Positions 9,185 through 19,279 of a DNA stretch of 64,000 nucleotides are shown piece by piece. A model generated the notes under the pieces. The model made no database searches. It was not told where the DNA came from and saw nothing but the letters and a program-made list of their open reading frames with translations. The stretch comes from Brettanomyces bruxellensis (lineage: Eukaryota > Ascomycota > Pichiomycetes > Pichiales > Pichiaceae): NCBI RefSeq assembly GCF_011074885.1, contig NC_054689.1, forward strand, positions 558,001 through 622,000, given 5' to 3'. The position numbers were made by a program, and so were the translations under genes. Positions within the stretch are counted from its first letter, which is position 1. Each line of letters opens with the position of its first letter.

Positions 9185-10681
9185 ATGGACCAACCGGGAC
9201 CAGGGAAAAAGGCCGAGGTTAAAAAAGAATCAAGCAAGCTAGAAAGTATGATGGAATCAGATAAGCCAAAAAGTACGAGAGAATCGAGTGGGACAGAAAG
9301 TATGCCGGAAGCAGGCAGGAAAGAAAGCATACCGGAAGCAGGTAAAAAAGAAAGCATGCCGAAATCAGCACAGCCTGCACAAAGCAACGAAGAAGCATCA
9401 TCGATCACCGCTCAGGACTACATACATGAGCAACTGAGTTTGGAAAAAGAGGCAAGGATGCGTATGCCGTACGATCCAGACAAGTGTACGTACGAATTGG
9501 GCCCAATTCGCCAAGAAGTGTATGCATGCTTAACGTGTTCAGAAAGATCTAGAAAACCATGCGGGGTGTGCTTTGCATGCTCAATCAGGTGTCACTCGAC
9601 CCACCGGTTGGTCGAACTTTTCACAAAACGTGAATTTTCGTGTGATTGCGGAACGGAGCGGACTGCCGGCAACGGAAAATGCAAAATCAGGTATGGCCGG
9701 CATGAATCACGTCCTTCATCCCGGAGATCGTCCTTGTTGCTCGACATGCGTCCGTCCTTACACCAAAAAGATACCAGCAGTTCGCAGAAGCAGATTCTGG
9801 ACGTGCCATCGATGTCAAACACGTACAACCAGAATTTTCGCGGTTTGTTTTGCAGCTGCAAAAAACCATACAACCCGATGGATGACAGCGACATGTTCCA
9901 GTGCCAGTTTGGTCAGGCATGTGGGGAAGACTGGTATCATGAAGAATGCCTAATGGGGCTTTTTCCGGGTGTTGTGAGCCGGCGTCCGACACTTTCCGAG
10001 GCAAAATCAGGCGAAAACCGGTTGGAAACGCTTTCCGAGGCCGGAATTGACGCCGAATCGGATCACAAGACTGGAAATTGCGTTGGCGAGGTTTTGCCAA
10101 TGCCCGAATTCCCGTCTTTGGACACATTCGAGACGATTGTGTGCTGGAAGTGCGTCCAGAAGTTTCCAGAACAGTTTGCGCGTCTTGCCAGTCTTTTGCA
10201 CTGCCAGAAGGTGTACTACGTGCCCTCCGGAAGTCTCGAGGAGAGACGGAGGCTTCTTTTAGGCGGTGAAAAGCATGATAATGCCGATTGTGGGAGCAGA
10301 AAAAGGCCCCGGAGGTCTTTCCCCTACACAATACTGCTGGGAAAGGATTTTAAGAGCCAGATTCGTCGGCTGGTGCAGGAAAACCAGCCTCAAAATGCCA
10401 GTCTGGTGAAGTTGATGAAGGAATTCGCATTCATGTATGAGGAGGATCCGATATACAAGCCGCCGGAAGACACGGATGACGAAAGCTCGTCGATTTTCGA
10501 AATGGGAATGAAGGAATTGAGCAAAGTGCCTGTAGAGCAGGCAATAACCGGCATGGAGGCGTACGAAAAGATTAAGAGTAAGTTGACAGAGTTCTTGAAG
10601 CCGTTTGCTGAGCAGAAGAAAGTCGTTACAAAGGATGAAGTGACGCGTTTCTTCGATGCAGAGCTGGGCAAGGGGGTGTGA
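9185..10681 (+). CDS. Mlo2/UBR7-like protein with UBR box and PHD-type finger
   Basis: A 498-residue protein. Residues 20-64 are five degenerate 9-residue repeats of the ESMPEAGRK kind. A UBR-type zinc domain follows (about 117-160), with ACLTCSE, CGVCFACSIRCHSTH and FSCDCGTER giving the Cys/His pattern of the family. A second zinc module (about 228-258) reads LFCSCKKPYNPMDD...MFQC...CGEDWYHEEC, an atypical PHD finger, with CWKC further on. This order matches S. pombe Mlo2 and animal UBR7; human UBR7 is reported to be a histone H2B ubiquitin ligase. UBR boxes bind N-degrons in some family members, but that is not shown here. I recall no S. cerevisiae orthologue. The start is the ATG at 9185, which opens the repeat region directly. 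Confidence 0.8.
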   Translation: MDQPGPGKKAEVKKESSKLESMMESDKPKSTRESSGTESMPEAGRKESIPEAGKKESMPKSAQPAQSNEEASSITAQDYIHEQLSLEKEARMRMPYDPDKCTYELGPIRQEVYACLTCSERSRKPCGVCFACSIRCHSTHRLVELFTKREFSCDCGTERTAGNGKCKIRYGRHESRPSSRRSSLLLDMRPSLHQKDTSSSQKQILDVPSMSNTYNQNFRGLFCSCKKPYNPMDDSDMFQCQFGQACGEDWYHEECLMGLFPGVVSRRPTLSEAKSGENRLETLSEAGIDAESDHKTGNCVGEVLPMPEFPSLDTFETIVCWKCVQKFPEQFARLASLLHCQKVYYVPSGSLEERRRLLLGGEKHDNADCGSRKRPRRSFPYTILLGKDFKSQIRRLVQENQPQNASLVKLMKEFAFMYEEDPIYKPPEDTDDESSSIFEMGMKELSKVPVEQAITGMEAYEKIKSKLTEFLKPFAEQKKVVTKDEVTRFFDAELGKGV

Positions 10682-11188
10682 GTGGTGCAAGGATGCGCAG
10701 CTGTGGATTGTCGAGGTGATGGAGACGGACAGTCTTGGAAGGAGCCGATATTTTTGTTGGATCGAAGAGCTGAGAGCATTATGCTTGTTAACATAGACTA
10801 AAAGAGGAAGAAAGAGGAAGAAAGAGGAAGAAAGAGGAAGAAAGAGCAATAACGATGAATAACGATGAATAACGATGAATAACGATGAATAACGAGGAAT
10901 AAAGAGCAATAAAGAGCAATAACGAGCAATAAACGTGTATTAAACGTCAAATAAATGCATTTTCTCAACCGAATCTCGCATCTTCTAATCCATTCAAACC
11001 ATCCTAAACACATTGCCTCTCTTTCTCAGCAATTGTAAATAGCAGCGTATTCTACAAGCTTCTACACAATGCCAAAATGCAATGCAGCTGCAAAGTAACC
11101 ATTAAATAATAAAAACACAGTTTACCCAAGAACCTAGAATTACAAACGCGTACAAAGAAAACCCCAAACGTGGATGTAGCCCACATCT
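10682..11188. other. Spacer between convergent Mlo2/UBR7-like gene and HDA2
   Basis: Both neighbours end here, so this is 3' UTR sequence. It contains the two adjacent 10-bp tandem arrays listed separately, and A-rich sequence after 11100. No gene is seen. Confidence 0.6.
10801..10930 (+). repeat. Two adjoining tandem arrays, both of 10-bp period
   Basis: The first array (10801-10845) is about four to five copies of AAAGAGGAAG. The second (about 10846-10930) is about four copies of AATAACGATG followed by variant AATAAAGAGC and AATAACGAGC units. Both have a 10-base period, close to one helical turn, and the second grades out of the first through a shared AAAGAGCAAT junction. Confidence 0.8.
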
Positions 11189-13297
11189 TCAGTAAGGAGA
11201 CACACTCCGGCTCGTTCTCCTCAAGCTTTGTGGACCTTGTTTGATCCTCTGCTTCAACAGCATGTCCAAGTGGTCGATGTACTTCTCAAGAAAGGCGTTA
11301 TCCCGATCGTAAGCCTGAGTTCTCCTTTCAATTTCTCCAATCTCGTCATCCAACCGCTTTTCCTCAAGCTTGCCGGATAATCCATCCGACTCCTTTTCCA
11401 GCCGCTTCACCTTTTCCCCATACGCCTCTAATCTTGTAGACATATCGGCCGCCTGAGATGAGCAAGTCTGGTATTCCGCACGCAAAGCATCGTTCTCCTT
11501 TTCGTTTTTGTCCGCGACGATTTCAAGGTCCGCCAACTGCTTTTGCAAGTCTTCCAGAACCTTCTGCTTGCTTCTTTCCTCATCCTCGGTCACATCCTGA
11601 CCAAGCTTAAGCCGATATTCCTCAAGCCTCCTCTTTTCCACATCCAACATCGACAAAAGCTTGCTCTCATCACTCGTCAAACGCTCCAAGTGCTTGCCCA
11701 TCGACTCGTCGTTCGTGCGCGCAGTCCGGAACGACTTGTACATCGCGCCGATCGACGCATTGCTCGTCTCCAGCGTGTACTGCCGCCTGGATTCGTCCTC
11801 GTGGATCACGGCCAAGTTGTCCCTTTTTTCGCTGATCACGTGATCAAGATCCTTACACCGCTCGTACACCATCTTGGCCAGCAACTTCTGATACTGCCGG
11901 TACGAAACCTTATCTGGGATCTCGGCCAAGTCCATCTTCTGCCGCTTGTGCTCATTTTTCGCGTGTGGGAACTTCAGGCTTGCATCGTAAAACTCGTACT
12001 TCTCAATTTCATAAGGCTGCTCATGCTGGACGCTCTGCATCGACTCAACACACCGCAAAGTCAACTCCTCGATGCGCAAACCGGCAACGGGGAAATCCGG
12101 AATGCGAATGTCGTCCGGAAACGGCGTGTGCTGGATGTCTAGCATCCAGTCGATTAAGCCGGGGCTTACATAAGCAGCTGAATCGTCGTTCGACGCGACG
12201 TTTGCGCGGTACGCGACCGTCAAGTACGTGAGGAACTTGTTGTATATCTCCGGGCTCGACTTGAGTGTTGGCACCTCTCTTTGCAACTGCTGGTCGAAGT
12301 ACTCGAGCGAGTTTGGAATCACCATCTTGATGATCGGCACCTGGTCTGGCTTTGGTGCCACCTGCTTTAAGTTCGAGTCCAGAGTGATGATGAAGTCACT
12401 CTTCAACTCCTCAAACTGGGTCAAGTACTTGAGTTGGTTCGAGAGAATCAAGTACACGTTCAACTTCGTGTTGTGCTTTTCGGCCTCGATCTTGGCAAAT
12501 AGAGGACTGTTTTTCGAGATTCTTGGAGTGTAGTCATCTGTCTTTTTGTGCTTAGAGGCACCTGCCCGGGACTTCGACCGGCTTCTGCGCGGGCCCTTGT
12601 GGCTGTGCTGGCCTCTTTTCGCCTTCTCGTGCGAACCCTTAGCCCTTCTTCTCCTCACGTGTCCAGAAGAACGCGAAGAAGGTGTTGAAGATCTTGAATT
12701 TGATCCAGAATGCTTACTTTCCGGCGAAGAGTCCCTATGCTGCCTCTCAGGCGGTTTGACCGGGTTCTTTGCAAAGTTAAACGAGCCGTGGTTTTCGTAA
12801 TAGATCGACGCTCCACTAAATCTGTAATACTGCAGGCCGTTTTTTCCAATCAAGATCGACTCCACTAAATCCAACTCTTTGCCGTTCGAAACACTGATAA
12901 TCAGTGTTTTTGGCTTTCCGCGCTCCGTGAGCTTGTTGAGAATATTATCGAGTGTGACGTACTTGAGCGATGAGCTGATGATGTTGGACTTTGTATCTAG
13001 AAGAAGCAGATTGCGAGGAATGAAGTGATTCACTAGTAAAGTTGGGTGATTGTCAATTTCCCGCACGCAAGACACAAATGTTTCAAGCATCACATTATCG
13101 TTGAGGTACGGGTTTCCGTCTGCATCCACTGTGCTGCCTGTTTCCTCCACTTTGAGCTTGCCCAAACTCTTAAGAATGCTTTTTCTGTGAAGTTGGACCA
13201 TCAACTCAACAAGTTCTTTTTGTGCGAGCGTTTGGTCGATGGGAAGGTAATAAATGAGATCCCCGGGTTCCTGGGGCAGAGAAGTGCGTTTAGTCAT
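11189..13297 (-). CDS. HDA2: HDA1 histone deacetylase complex subunit 2
   Basis: A 702-residue protein with the layout of Hda2/Hda3. The N-terminal helicase-like half has YYLPIDQTLAQKELVELMV, then NHPTLLVNHFIPRNLLLL, GKELDLVESILIGK and a YRFSGASIYYENHG motif. A basic Ser/Arg insertion follows (about 170-245). The C-terminal part (about 480-690) is a long coiled coil, and the protein ends in an RRTSRSVSPY tail. The KELDL and SGxSxY motifs and the Arg/Ser/Thr-rich end fit Hda2 better than Hda3. In S. cerevisiae, Hda2 and Hda3 form the scaffold that Hda1 needs to deacetylate H3 and H2B for repression. Usual length is about 670 residues. It lies two genes from HTZ1, but no functional coupling is implied. 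Confidence 0.85.
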   Translation of the reverse strand: MTKRTSLPQEPGDLIYYLPIDQTLAQKELVELMVQLHRKSILKSLGKLKVEETGSTVDADGNPYLNDNVMLETFVSCVREIDNHPTLLVNHFIPRNLLLLDTKSNIISSSLKYVTLDNILNKLTERGKPKTLIISVSNGKELDLVESILIGKNGLQYYRFSGASIYYENHGSFNFAKNPVKPPERQHRDSSPESKHSGSNSRSSTPSSRSSGHVRRRRAKGSHEKAKRGQHSHKGPRRSRSKSRAGASKHKKTDDYTPRISKNSPLFAKIEAEKHNTKLNVYLILSNQLKYLTQFEELKSDFIITLDSNLKQVAPKPDQVPIIKMVIPNSLEYFDQQLQREVPTLKSSPEIYNKFLTYLTVAYRANVASNDDSAAYVSPGLIDWMLDIQHTPFPDDIRIPDFPVAGLRIEELTLRCVESMQSVQHEQPYEIEKYEFYDASLKFPHAKNEHKRQKMDLAEIPDKVSYRQYQKLLAKMVYERCKDLDHVISEKRDNLAVIHEDESRRQYTLETSNASIGAMYKSFRTARTNDESMGKHLERLTSDESKLLSMLDVEKRRLEEYRLKLGQDVTEDEERSKQKVLEDLQKQLADLEIVADKNEKENDALRAEYQTCSSQAADMSTRLEAYGEKVKRLEKESDGLSGKLEEKRLDDEIGEIERRTQAYDRDNAFLEKYIDHLDMLLKQRIKQGPQSLRRTSRSVSPY

Positions 13298-13855
13298 GTT
13301 GAATGTGTGGAAGAGCTAATATGGAGATGAAATGAAGTAGAGATGGGAAGAAGTAAAGATGGATTGGATAGATAAAAAAAGTAGCGAGACGAGTGAAAAA
13401 AAATCGAGAGAAATAAATAGCAGAAAGTAGCGAGATGAGATGCAAAAAAAAAAAAACGGGTCCAGCACGAGGGATAAGGTAGAAAGAAGTAAGAAAGTGG
13501 AAATGTATGAAATACCGTAAGGGGGTAGAGAAGAAGAGATGAATTATGAGCAGAGTAGAAATAGAAAGTAGAAGTTGAAAGTAAAGATAAAGCGAAAGAA
13601 ATAGATAAATATGGTAGAAAGAAGAGAAAGAATATCGAAGAAAAAGAAATATGATAAGAATAAAGACTACCCGAGCATACAAAGTATGTCAATCTATTTT
13701 AAAAAATACACCGTATATAGCAGAAAAACAAGCGAACGGAACAACCATGCGTGATCCAAGAACAAGTAAAACCAACCGGAATCAAACGCCAGCAACGCGG
13801 AGAACAAAAGTAAGCGCCAGTAGAAAAGCAGGAAATTTAACAGCAGTGTGCATAA
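13298..13855. other. Purine-rich spacer upstream of HDA2
   Basis: It is the HDA2 promoter and the PXL1-like 3' flank. About 340 bases (13320-13660) are strongly purine-rich on the plus strand, a GA-tract pattern that can exclude nucleosomes. No gene is supported. Confidence 0.5.
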
Positions 13856-16459
13856 TCAAACATGCATCAACCTGGTCCGTCTTTTGACAACCTTATCGGT
13901 GGTGGTGAGTTTATCACTATTAGCCTGGATCAACTTGATCTGCTCGTTTGCATCTTTCTCACATAGAACCTTGCCGCAATATATGAAGTACTCAGTCCTA
14001 ATTGCAGCACCACAAACACAGCATTTGAGGCAGCTCGTGTGAAAAACCTCATTCACCTCGTTTTGCAAACACTCCCCCTCGACTCCCTTGCCGCAAATCC
14101 GGCAAAGTGAGCCATTCAACTCGTGGAAATGTGTCTCACAGTAAGGCCGGTCGTTGTAGACATAGCAGGATTGCCCTTTAGTGAATTTCTGGTTGCAAGA
14201 GTAGCATGAGAAGCATCTGCGGTGCCATTGACCCGAGAGCTGGCTGTCTTTAGACCAAATCGACTTCTGGCCTTTCAGGATTGGCTGGTTGCATTTTCTG
14301 CAAGGGCCCTGGCCTGGAGGGTATTTGATTTCGTTTGTGTGCTTTTTATTAGTGTTGGCATTGGCATCAATACCAGAGTTAGCATTGATATTGGAGTTGA
14401 CATTAATATTAGGGTTAACATTAATACCAGAGTTAGCATTAATATTAGAGTTAGCATTAACACCAGAGTTAGCATTAATATTAGAGCCAGCGCCAATAAT
14501 TTTAGCATCATTGCCCCCCACGCCACCGATGTGGAGACACTGGGTGGGACTCTCGGCCTCCGATGAACCGGTGGAATCCCCTGAGCCCCGCCCCGGAAGC
14601 CATCCCGCGGACACCGACGACTGCGAGAGCGAGTGTCGGTGCACCCCGCGGTTGCCCCGTGAGACACCAGGGGCCCCACCGAGCTCCGGCGACTCGCCCG
14701 GCGACCGCAACGCGTTCACCTTCATCTTCGTGAGACCGGGCACCCCGAGACCCTGCAGGGGCGAAGTGTCCGCACTCGACGGAGCCGACACAGGCGAACT
14801 CTCCTCCGTGTGCGTGTCCTCGGCCTCCTCCTGCTCCTGGATAGTCGACATTTCAAAGTTGTCTGCCGAGTCCTTGCCGTCGTCGCTGACAACCTTGTTG
14901 TATTTTTCAGACTGGTTTTTTTCGCCTCTTCCACCCTCCCAAATTTTTTCATCCCAGTGCCCCTCTTGTCCAACCTCATTTTTTTCATCCCTTTCTGCAT
15001 CCCTTTTTGCATCCCTTCTTTCATCCCATTCTTCATCCCCTTTTCGTCTCTCCTCTCTCGGCAAATTGTATATTTTCGGGTCCTCCGTCTGCATCGTGCT
15101 GAGCCTCTTAAACCCAACTCCCCCGTATATATCGCCCTGAGGGGCATTTTTCTCACCTGCGGACTGGGCTCCTACCTGAATGTCCGGCACAACAAACGTC
15201 GCCGTCGCGTTGCCACCTGCTGCCTCCTTCTGCATGTGCAAAAGCTGTTTCACTGAGTCGGCCTCCGGCTCAAACTGTGCATCGAACGAGTCCATAGAGT
15301 CTCCATCGCTTGCAGAATTATCAGGATTAGCATTCCTTTTATCATTGTGATCATTTTGATAATTTTGATCATCTCGATCATCTCGATCTTCTTGATCTTC
15401 TTGATCCCTTTCATTTTGACCTCTTTCAAATTCATTATTCCTTTCATCTTTCTCGTTCTGGTCTTTGAGATTCTTTTCAAATCCATTATTTTCAAACTGA
15501 CTATTTTCATCTTGACCTCTTTCAAATTCATTTCTTTCATATTGATCTCTCGTAAAATCATCTTTCACATCTCCTCTTTCCTCATCCTCCAAATTTCCTC
15601 TTTCCTCATCTTTCACATTTCCTCTCTCCTCACCCTCCAAATTTTTTCTTGCCTCACCCTCTACATTTTTTCTTACCTCACCCTCCACATTTTTTCTGGC
15701 CTCATTTTCCTCGTCCTCCTCATCGGAGTCCTGGAACGGACTCACGCCCGCCCGTGCAAATGGACCAACCGGCGGTTGCTCCTCGGGCACCCTCACCTTC
15801 CGCTGGCCCGGTGTGTACTGACCAGAATATCCCGCCGGGTTGCTCCTGACGGAAAGGGCTGGCGAGCCTATAGCAGCAAAGCGGGGTGGGGCAGCCCTAC
15901 CGGGCACCGCACCAGGCATCACACCAGGGCTACTGGGCACACTCAGCCCACCGCGCACACCAGGCCCCTGCCGCGCCTGCTGTAGCTGTCGCACCCGCGG
16001 CGCACCCCCTCTTGCCTCCTCAGGCAGCTGATCCCCCGTGTGCTGCGGGGCATACCGCCCGCCCATCTTGAACAAGCTCGGATTGCTCCGAGAGGCCGGG
16101 GGATTCGACGCAGAACGTGATTCTGATCCCGCATGCCGAATCGAGGGATCGGAGTAATTGGCATGTCCCTTCCGGCTATATAGCGGATTAGGAGACAAAA
16201 GACCACTGTCAGAAACCATCCTGGATCCGGAACTGTGCTTGCTCTTCCCACTATGGCGGTGTGCCGGTCCTTTTCCCGGCTTGTAAACGTCGAATCCTGC
16301 CCTTTCCATTACCCCTCTAAAAGGAACATTTGTCGTAAATGGAGGAAACGCGGAGTTGAACTTAACATTTGGGTATGGCTGTCTCAGAAACTGTGGCAGA
16401 TCTGAAAGGAGATCTGGAAGCTTCACTCCTGGCTTCTCATAGTTCTTCTGGCTCATCAT
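13856..16459 (-). CDS. PXL1: LIM-domain protein, paxillin-like (Pxl1-like)
   Basis: An 867-residue protein with two C-terminal LIM domains: C720 to about 780 (CRKC, HRRCFSC, CETH) and C786-D836 (CRICG, HTSCLKCC, CEKD). A short basic tail of 31 residues follows. The rest is disordered: Ser/Pro/Gly-rich N-terminal third, then charged degenerate repeats (GEVRKNVE, GEERGNVKDE units), a Gln/Asp/Arg stretch, and a six-residue NINANS repeat just before LIM1, encoded by 18-bp units at about 14353-14485. In S. cerevisiae, Pxl1 binds Rho GTPases and Cdc42 and works at the bud neck in polarised growth and actomyosin-ring function. Paired C-terminal LIM domains with a long unstructured N-terminus match that. 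LIM assignment is certain; orthology to PXL1 is likely. The gene reads away from HDA2's start. Confidence 0.78.
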   Translation of the reverse strand: MMSQKNYEKPGVKLPDLLSDLPQFLRQPYPNVKFNSAFPPFTTNVPFRGVMERAGFDVYKPGKGPAHRHSGKSKHSSGSRMVSDSGLLSPNPLYSRKGHANYSDPSIRHAGSESRSASNPPASRSNPSLFKMGGRYAPQHTGDQLPEEARGGAPRVRQLQQARQGPGVRGGLSVPSSPGVMPGAVPGRAAPPRFAAIGSPALSVRSNPAGYSGQYTPGQRKVRVPEEQPPVGPFARAGVSPFQDSDEEDEENEARKNVEGEVRKNVEGEARKNLEGEERGNVKDEERGNLEDEERGDVKDDFTRDQYERNEFERGQDENSQFENNGFEKNLKDQNEKDERNNEFERGQNERDQEDQEDRDDRDDQNYQNDHNDKRNANPDNSASDGDSMDSFDAQFEPEADSVKQLLHMQKEAAGGNATATFVVPDIQVGAQSAGEKNAPQGDIYGGVGFKRLSTMQTEDPKIYNLPREERRKGDEEWDERRDAKRDAERDEKNEVGQEGHWDEKIWEGGRGEKNQSEKYNKVVSDDGKDSADNFEMSTIQEQEEAEDTHTEESSPVSAPSSADTSPLQGLGVPGLTKMKVNALRSPGESPELGGAPGVSRGNRGVHRHSLSQSSVSAGWLPGRGSGDSTGSSEAESPTQCLHIGGVGGNDAKIIGAGSNINANSGVNANSNINANSGINVNPNINVNSNINANSGIDANANTNKKHTNEIKYPPGQGPCRKCNQPILKGQKSIWSKDSQLSGQWHRRCFSCYSCNQKFTKGQSCYVYNDRPYCETHFHELNGSLCRICGKGVEGECLQNEVNEVFHTSCLKCCVCGAAIRTEYFIYCGKVLCEKDANEQIKLIQANSDKLTTTDKVVKRRTRLMHV
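14353..14485 (-). repeat. 18-bp coding repeat in the PXL1-like gene
   Basis: About seven units related to AGAGTTAGCATTAATATT (plus strand) encode the N-x-N-x-N-S type hexapeptide. Units vary at single bases, so this is a moderately old array. Confidence 0.75.
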
Positions 16460-18058
16460 GTGAATTTTCTATGCTGATCTTTTGTATCGCGATTCAGCCT
16501 GGAATTTTGATCTGTCTGCTTTTGTGCTGCTCTCTATTTGTGATAATGTTGTCAACTGTTATCCAATCAAACGAAACTGAACCGTCCAACGTGAAATAAG
16601 CGAAAATGTTATAAAAACGAGCGAAACTTTGTATCAAAACGAGTGAATGTGCTGTGCTGAATGTACTAACTGATCTCTAAATAGCCTTTAGGATGATCTG
16701 AATTCTTTTCTTTTCTTTCTGAAACGCTTCGCTTCTTCCGGCAATACAGCACACTGGTACTTATGTACTCAGCTTTAATTGACGTTACAGTTAGAAACAG
16801 TTCTATGTCCTTTACGTGCTGCAAATATAACACAAAAAAAAAGAGGGCACGATGAAAGGAAAAAAAACACGAAAACAACCAAAAAGGCCCAAAATACCCT
16901 AACCGGTCTTCAAATTTGGAATCTGAAAAAAAATAAGATGGAATTCAATATAAGCCTGGCAATTCTTGTTCCCACCCTTCAATAGGCAAAAGCCTCGCTT
17001 GGTCTACACTATGATCTTACAACAACAAACAATGCGAAAAACAATGTCAAACGCTACTTAGTATACAGCAGACAATGCCAATATAAACAAAACCATTTGG
17101 ATAATAATAGACGAGCTGCGGAATAAAAAAAAATAAAAATAAAAAAACAGCTTACGCTCTCAAAAAAATAAAATTTGGTGTATACATACATACCTTGAAA
17201 GAACATAAACAACTTTCTTTATTTCCTCTTTTTTTTTTTTTTTTCATTTTCAACTTTTTCCCTCGTCGCACTTGTTGCCTGATAATGCCTGATTTTACTT
17301 TTTCTTGGAATAATGAATTTAAGCGCGTTTGGAGCTTTAAGCATAGAAAGGAAGAAAGAAAAAAGAAAGCGCATGTGGTCAGATTTACGTTAAATTGAGC
17401 CATCAATGAAAAAAAAGTGCCAACAATTCAATGGATTATCCATCTTTATTCCCGTTCCGGAAACTTCAAAGTCGGATTCACCATATCTGTTGCCCGCTTT
17501 GGGAAGTGTGCGTCTTAACTATCTCTCAGATTTCGATCGATTCAAACGCGTATCACCAATTTTCTTCTCTGCTTACTCACCACATTTATCTTCTTTTACC
17601 GATGGCTCAAACTCCTGTTTCATAAACAAAGGCAAAGCCTCTGCTAAATTCAAGTAGAAACACAGCCTGCAAATGTTATATGCTCCATTGTGTTTCCAAC
17701 TGTGAACTAAAAAAGTGGAAAATCGCTCTCTGTAAAGCATCAGCCCTGAAACACACAAGTTACTTCTCAGTAATAAAATTGCAAGAGTGTGTATCATGGA
17801 ACACGGCTCAGCACATGATGCAATTTACACTGGTACATCCTATTTTATAATCGTCCGGTTTACTGCTTATACGATTGTTGATTGTTGTTTGTTAATCGCT
17901 TTCTTTGTTCTTGGCTCTTGTTTTCATAAACTTCCTCCTTCCGGTTTGGTCTCCCGTGCATGATATTTTGGAAAGCCGGTTGCATTGTACTGTCGATTCT
18001 TCTTTTCGCACATCGATCGATCTGTGGTCGCGAATAATTTCCGCAAATTTATTCTCAT
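16460..18058. other. 1.6-kb intergenic region, no recognised gene
   Basis: The left part is the PXL1-like promoter; the right end is the TVP38 3' flank. It has poly-T/poly-A runs (a T-run at about 17230-17244) and AT-rich stretches. The frames at 17406-17657 and 17195-17398 have no recognisable motif. The length is generous for this compact genome, so an unrecognised non-coding RNA is possible, but I cannot show one. Confidence 0.45.
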
Positions 18059-19279
18059 TCATTCAAGCTGATTATCCTGATAGCTAGCACTATTCGGACT
18101 ATTTTTCCCATAATCATTTCCATTCAGCCTACTTTCTTCTGAATCATTTCCATTCAGCCTACTTTCTCCTGAATCATTTCCATTCAGTCTATTTTCTCCT
18201 GAATCACCTCCATTCAACGTATTTGCTTCGTAATCATCTCCATCAAATCCATCTTCCTCATAATTAAACCCGTTTAAACCATTCTCCTCGTAGTTATCCC
18301 CTCCCAAACGTTGTTGTTCCACAGCCTTGGCCTTCATCCTCGAAAATATGAGGTAAGAAGCTGCCGCAAAAGCTCCGGTTGCAATCAAGATACTTGTAAA
18401 CTTGGCAATTTTCGTGGATGCCGAAGTATTGCCATTTCCAATGTCTCGCAACTGTGTTCCCACGAAAAGTTGAAGAAAATACTTTGGAGACGAAATTGCA
18501 GACGCAATTGCAAACGAAACCACCGGGATTCCCGGGATTGCGCCCATTGCACCGTTGGAAAACGAATATGGAAGTGGGGAGAACCTTAAAAGCGTAAGTA
18601 CAAGAAGATTTTGGGCAAAAGTTGCATCTGGGTCGGTCAAAACATCCGCAAAAAGCTTTAGATTATCGCTATGCTCCATCATCTCGTCCGCAATCGTCCC
18701 AAGAAGATACTTAAATAGTGCAAATGATGCCGTCGACCCACCAACTGCTGCCAGTGCCAACAGCGGCCATCCAGAAAACCCGTACACCATTCCTGCAAAC
18801 ACGCTGCACATATTGAATCCCACGCACGGAGGAAAGCTTATTGCAAACACTATCAGGAACAGCAAAAGGATCCCCTTAAACCCCCACAACCTCCAGTGGT
18901 CCGATAACTCCACCATCTTGTCGATTATTAGCTGGTAATTAACCAACGCCCATATTTGAAGCAACACAACAATTCCCGAACCAATTATGATTCCCACCTT
19001 AGCCGAGATAGAGAATCGGTCAAACCACCGCTGGAATCTATCATTTGAATGCTGAAATGAGCCTAAAATAGTGCTATGATCCCCATCTAGTGCTGAGGAT
19101 GCAATATTTAGAGACATTCGGTCTGTTGGAAGTTCTAGTGGCATAAATTTGGCAAATTTGCTCTTTTCTTCTAGAGTTTGCAAATTGGTACTTGTGAGAA
19201 TATCAATTGTAATAATCTGTAATCGTAATAACTCGAAACGCAAAGCTTGTGTGCTAGCTTGTGTGCTATAGTCCACCAA
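18059..19279 (-). CDS. TVP38: Tvp38/TMEM64-family (VTT domain) membrane protein
   Basis: A 406-residue frame with the SNARE-associated/VTT membrane core. A helix reads VGIIIGSGIVVLLQIWALV. The GILLLFLIVFAISFPPCVGF and FAGMVYGFSGWPLLALAAVGG segments contain the family's re-entrant Gly/Pro loops. LLRFSPLPYSFSNGAMGA and a final helix (ILIATGAFAAASYLIF) follow. Tvp38 is a late-Golgi/Tlg2-compartment protein, and the family is related to VMP1/TMEM41B-type lipid scramblases. The C-terminal 75 residues are a Gly/Asn/Glu repeat of about ten residues (NDSGESRLNG type), encoded by 30-bp units near 18100-18200. The start is uncertain: Met46 (19144) and Met55 (19117) are also in frame, and the first 45 residues show no conservation that I recognise. 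S. cerevisiae Tvp38 is about 337 residues. Confidence 0.82.
   Translation of the reverse strand: MVDYSTQASTQALRFELLRLQIITIDILTSTNLQTLEEKSKFAKFMPLELPTDRMSLNIASSALDGDHSTILGSFQHSNDRFQRWFDRFSISAKVGIIIGSGIVVLLQIWALVNYQLIIDKMVELSDHWRLWGFKGILLLFLIVFAISFPPCVGFNMCSVFAGMVYGFSGWPLLALAAVGGSTASFALFKYLLGTIADEMMEHSDNLKLFADVLTDPDATFAQNLLVLTLLRFSPLPYSFSNGAMGAIPGIPVVSFAIASAISSPKYFLQLFVGTQLRDIGNGNTSASTKIAKFTSILIATGAFAAASYLIFSRMKAKAVEQQRLGGDNYEENGLNGFNYEEDGFDGDDYEANTLNGGDSGENRLNGNDSGESRLNGNDSEESRLNGNDYGKNSPNSASYQDNQLE

Noticed and set aside
10801..10930. CRISPR-like spaced repeats
   Set aside because: The units are contiguous tandem repeats with no spacers, and the genome is eukaryotic.
17406..17657. 83-codon plus-strand frame in the PXL1-TVP38 spacer
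   Set aside because: No motif, and it overlaps another frame of similar length; too little to call a gene.
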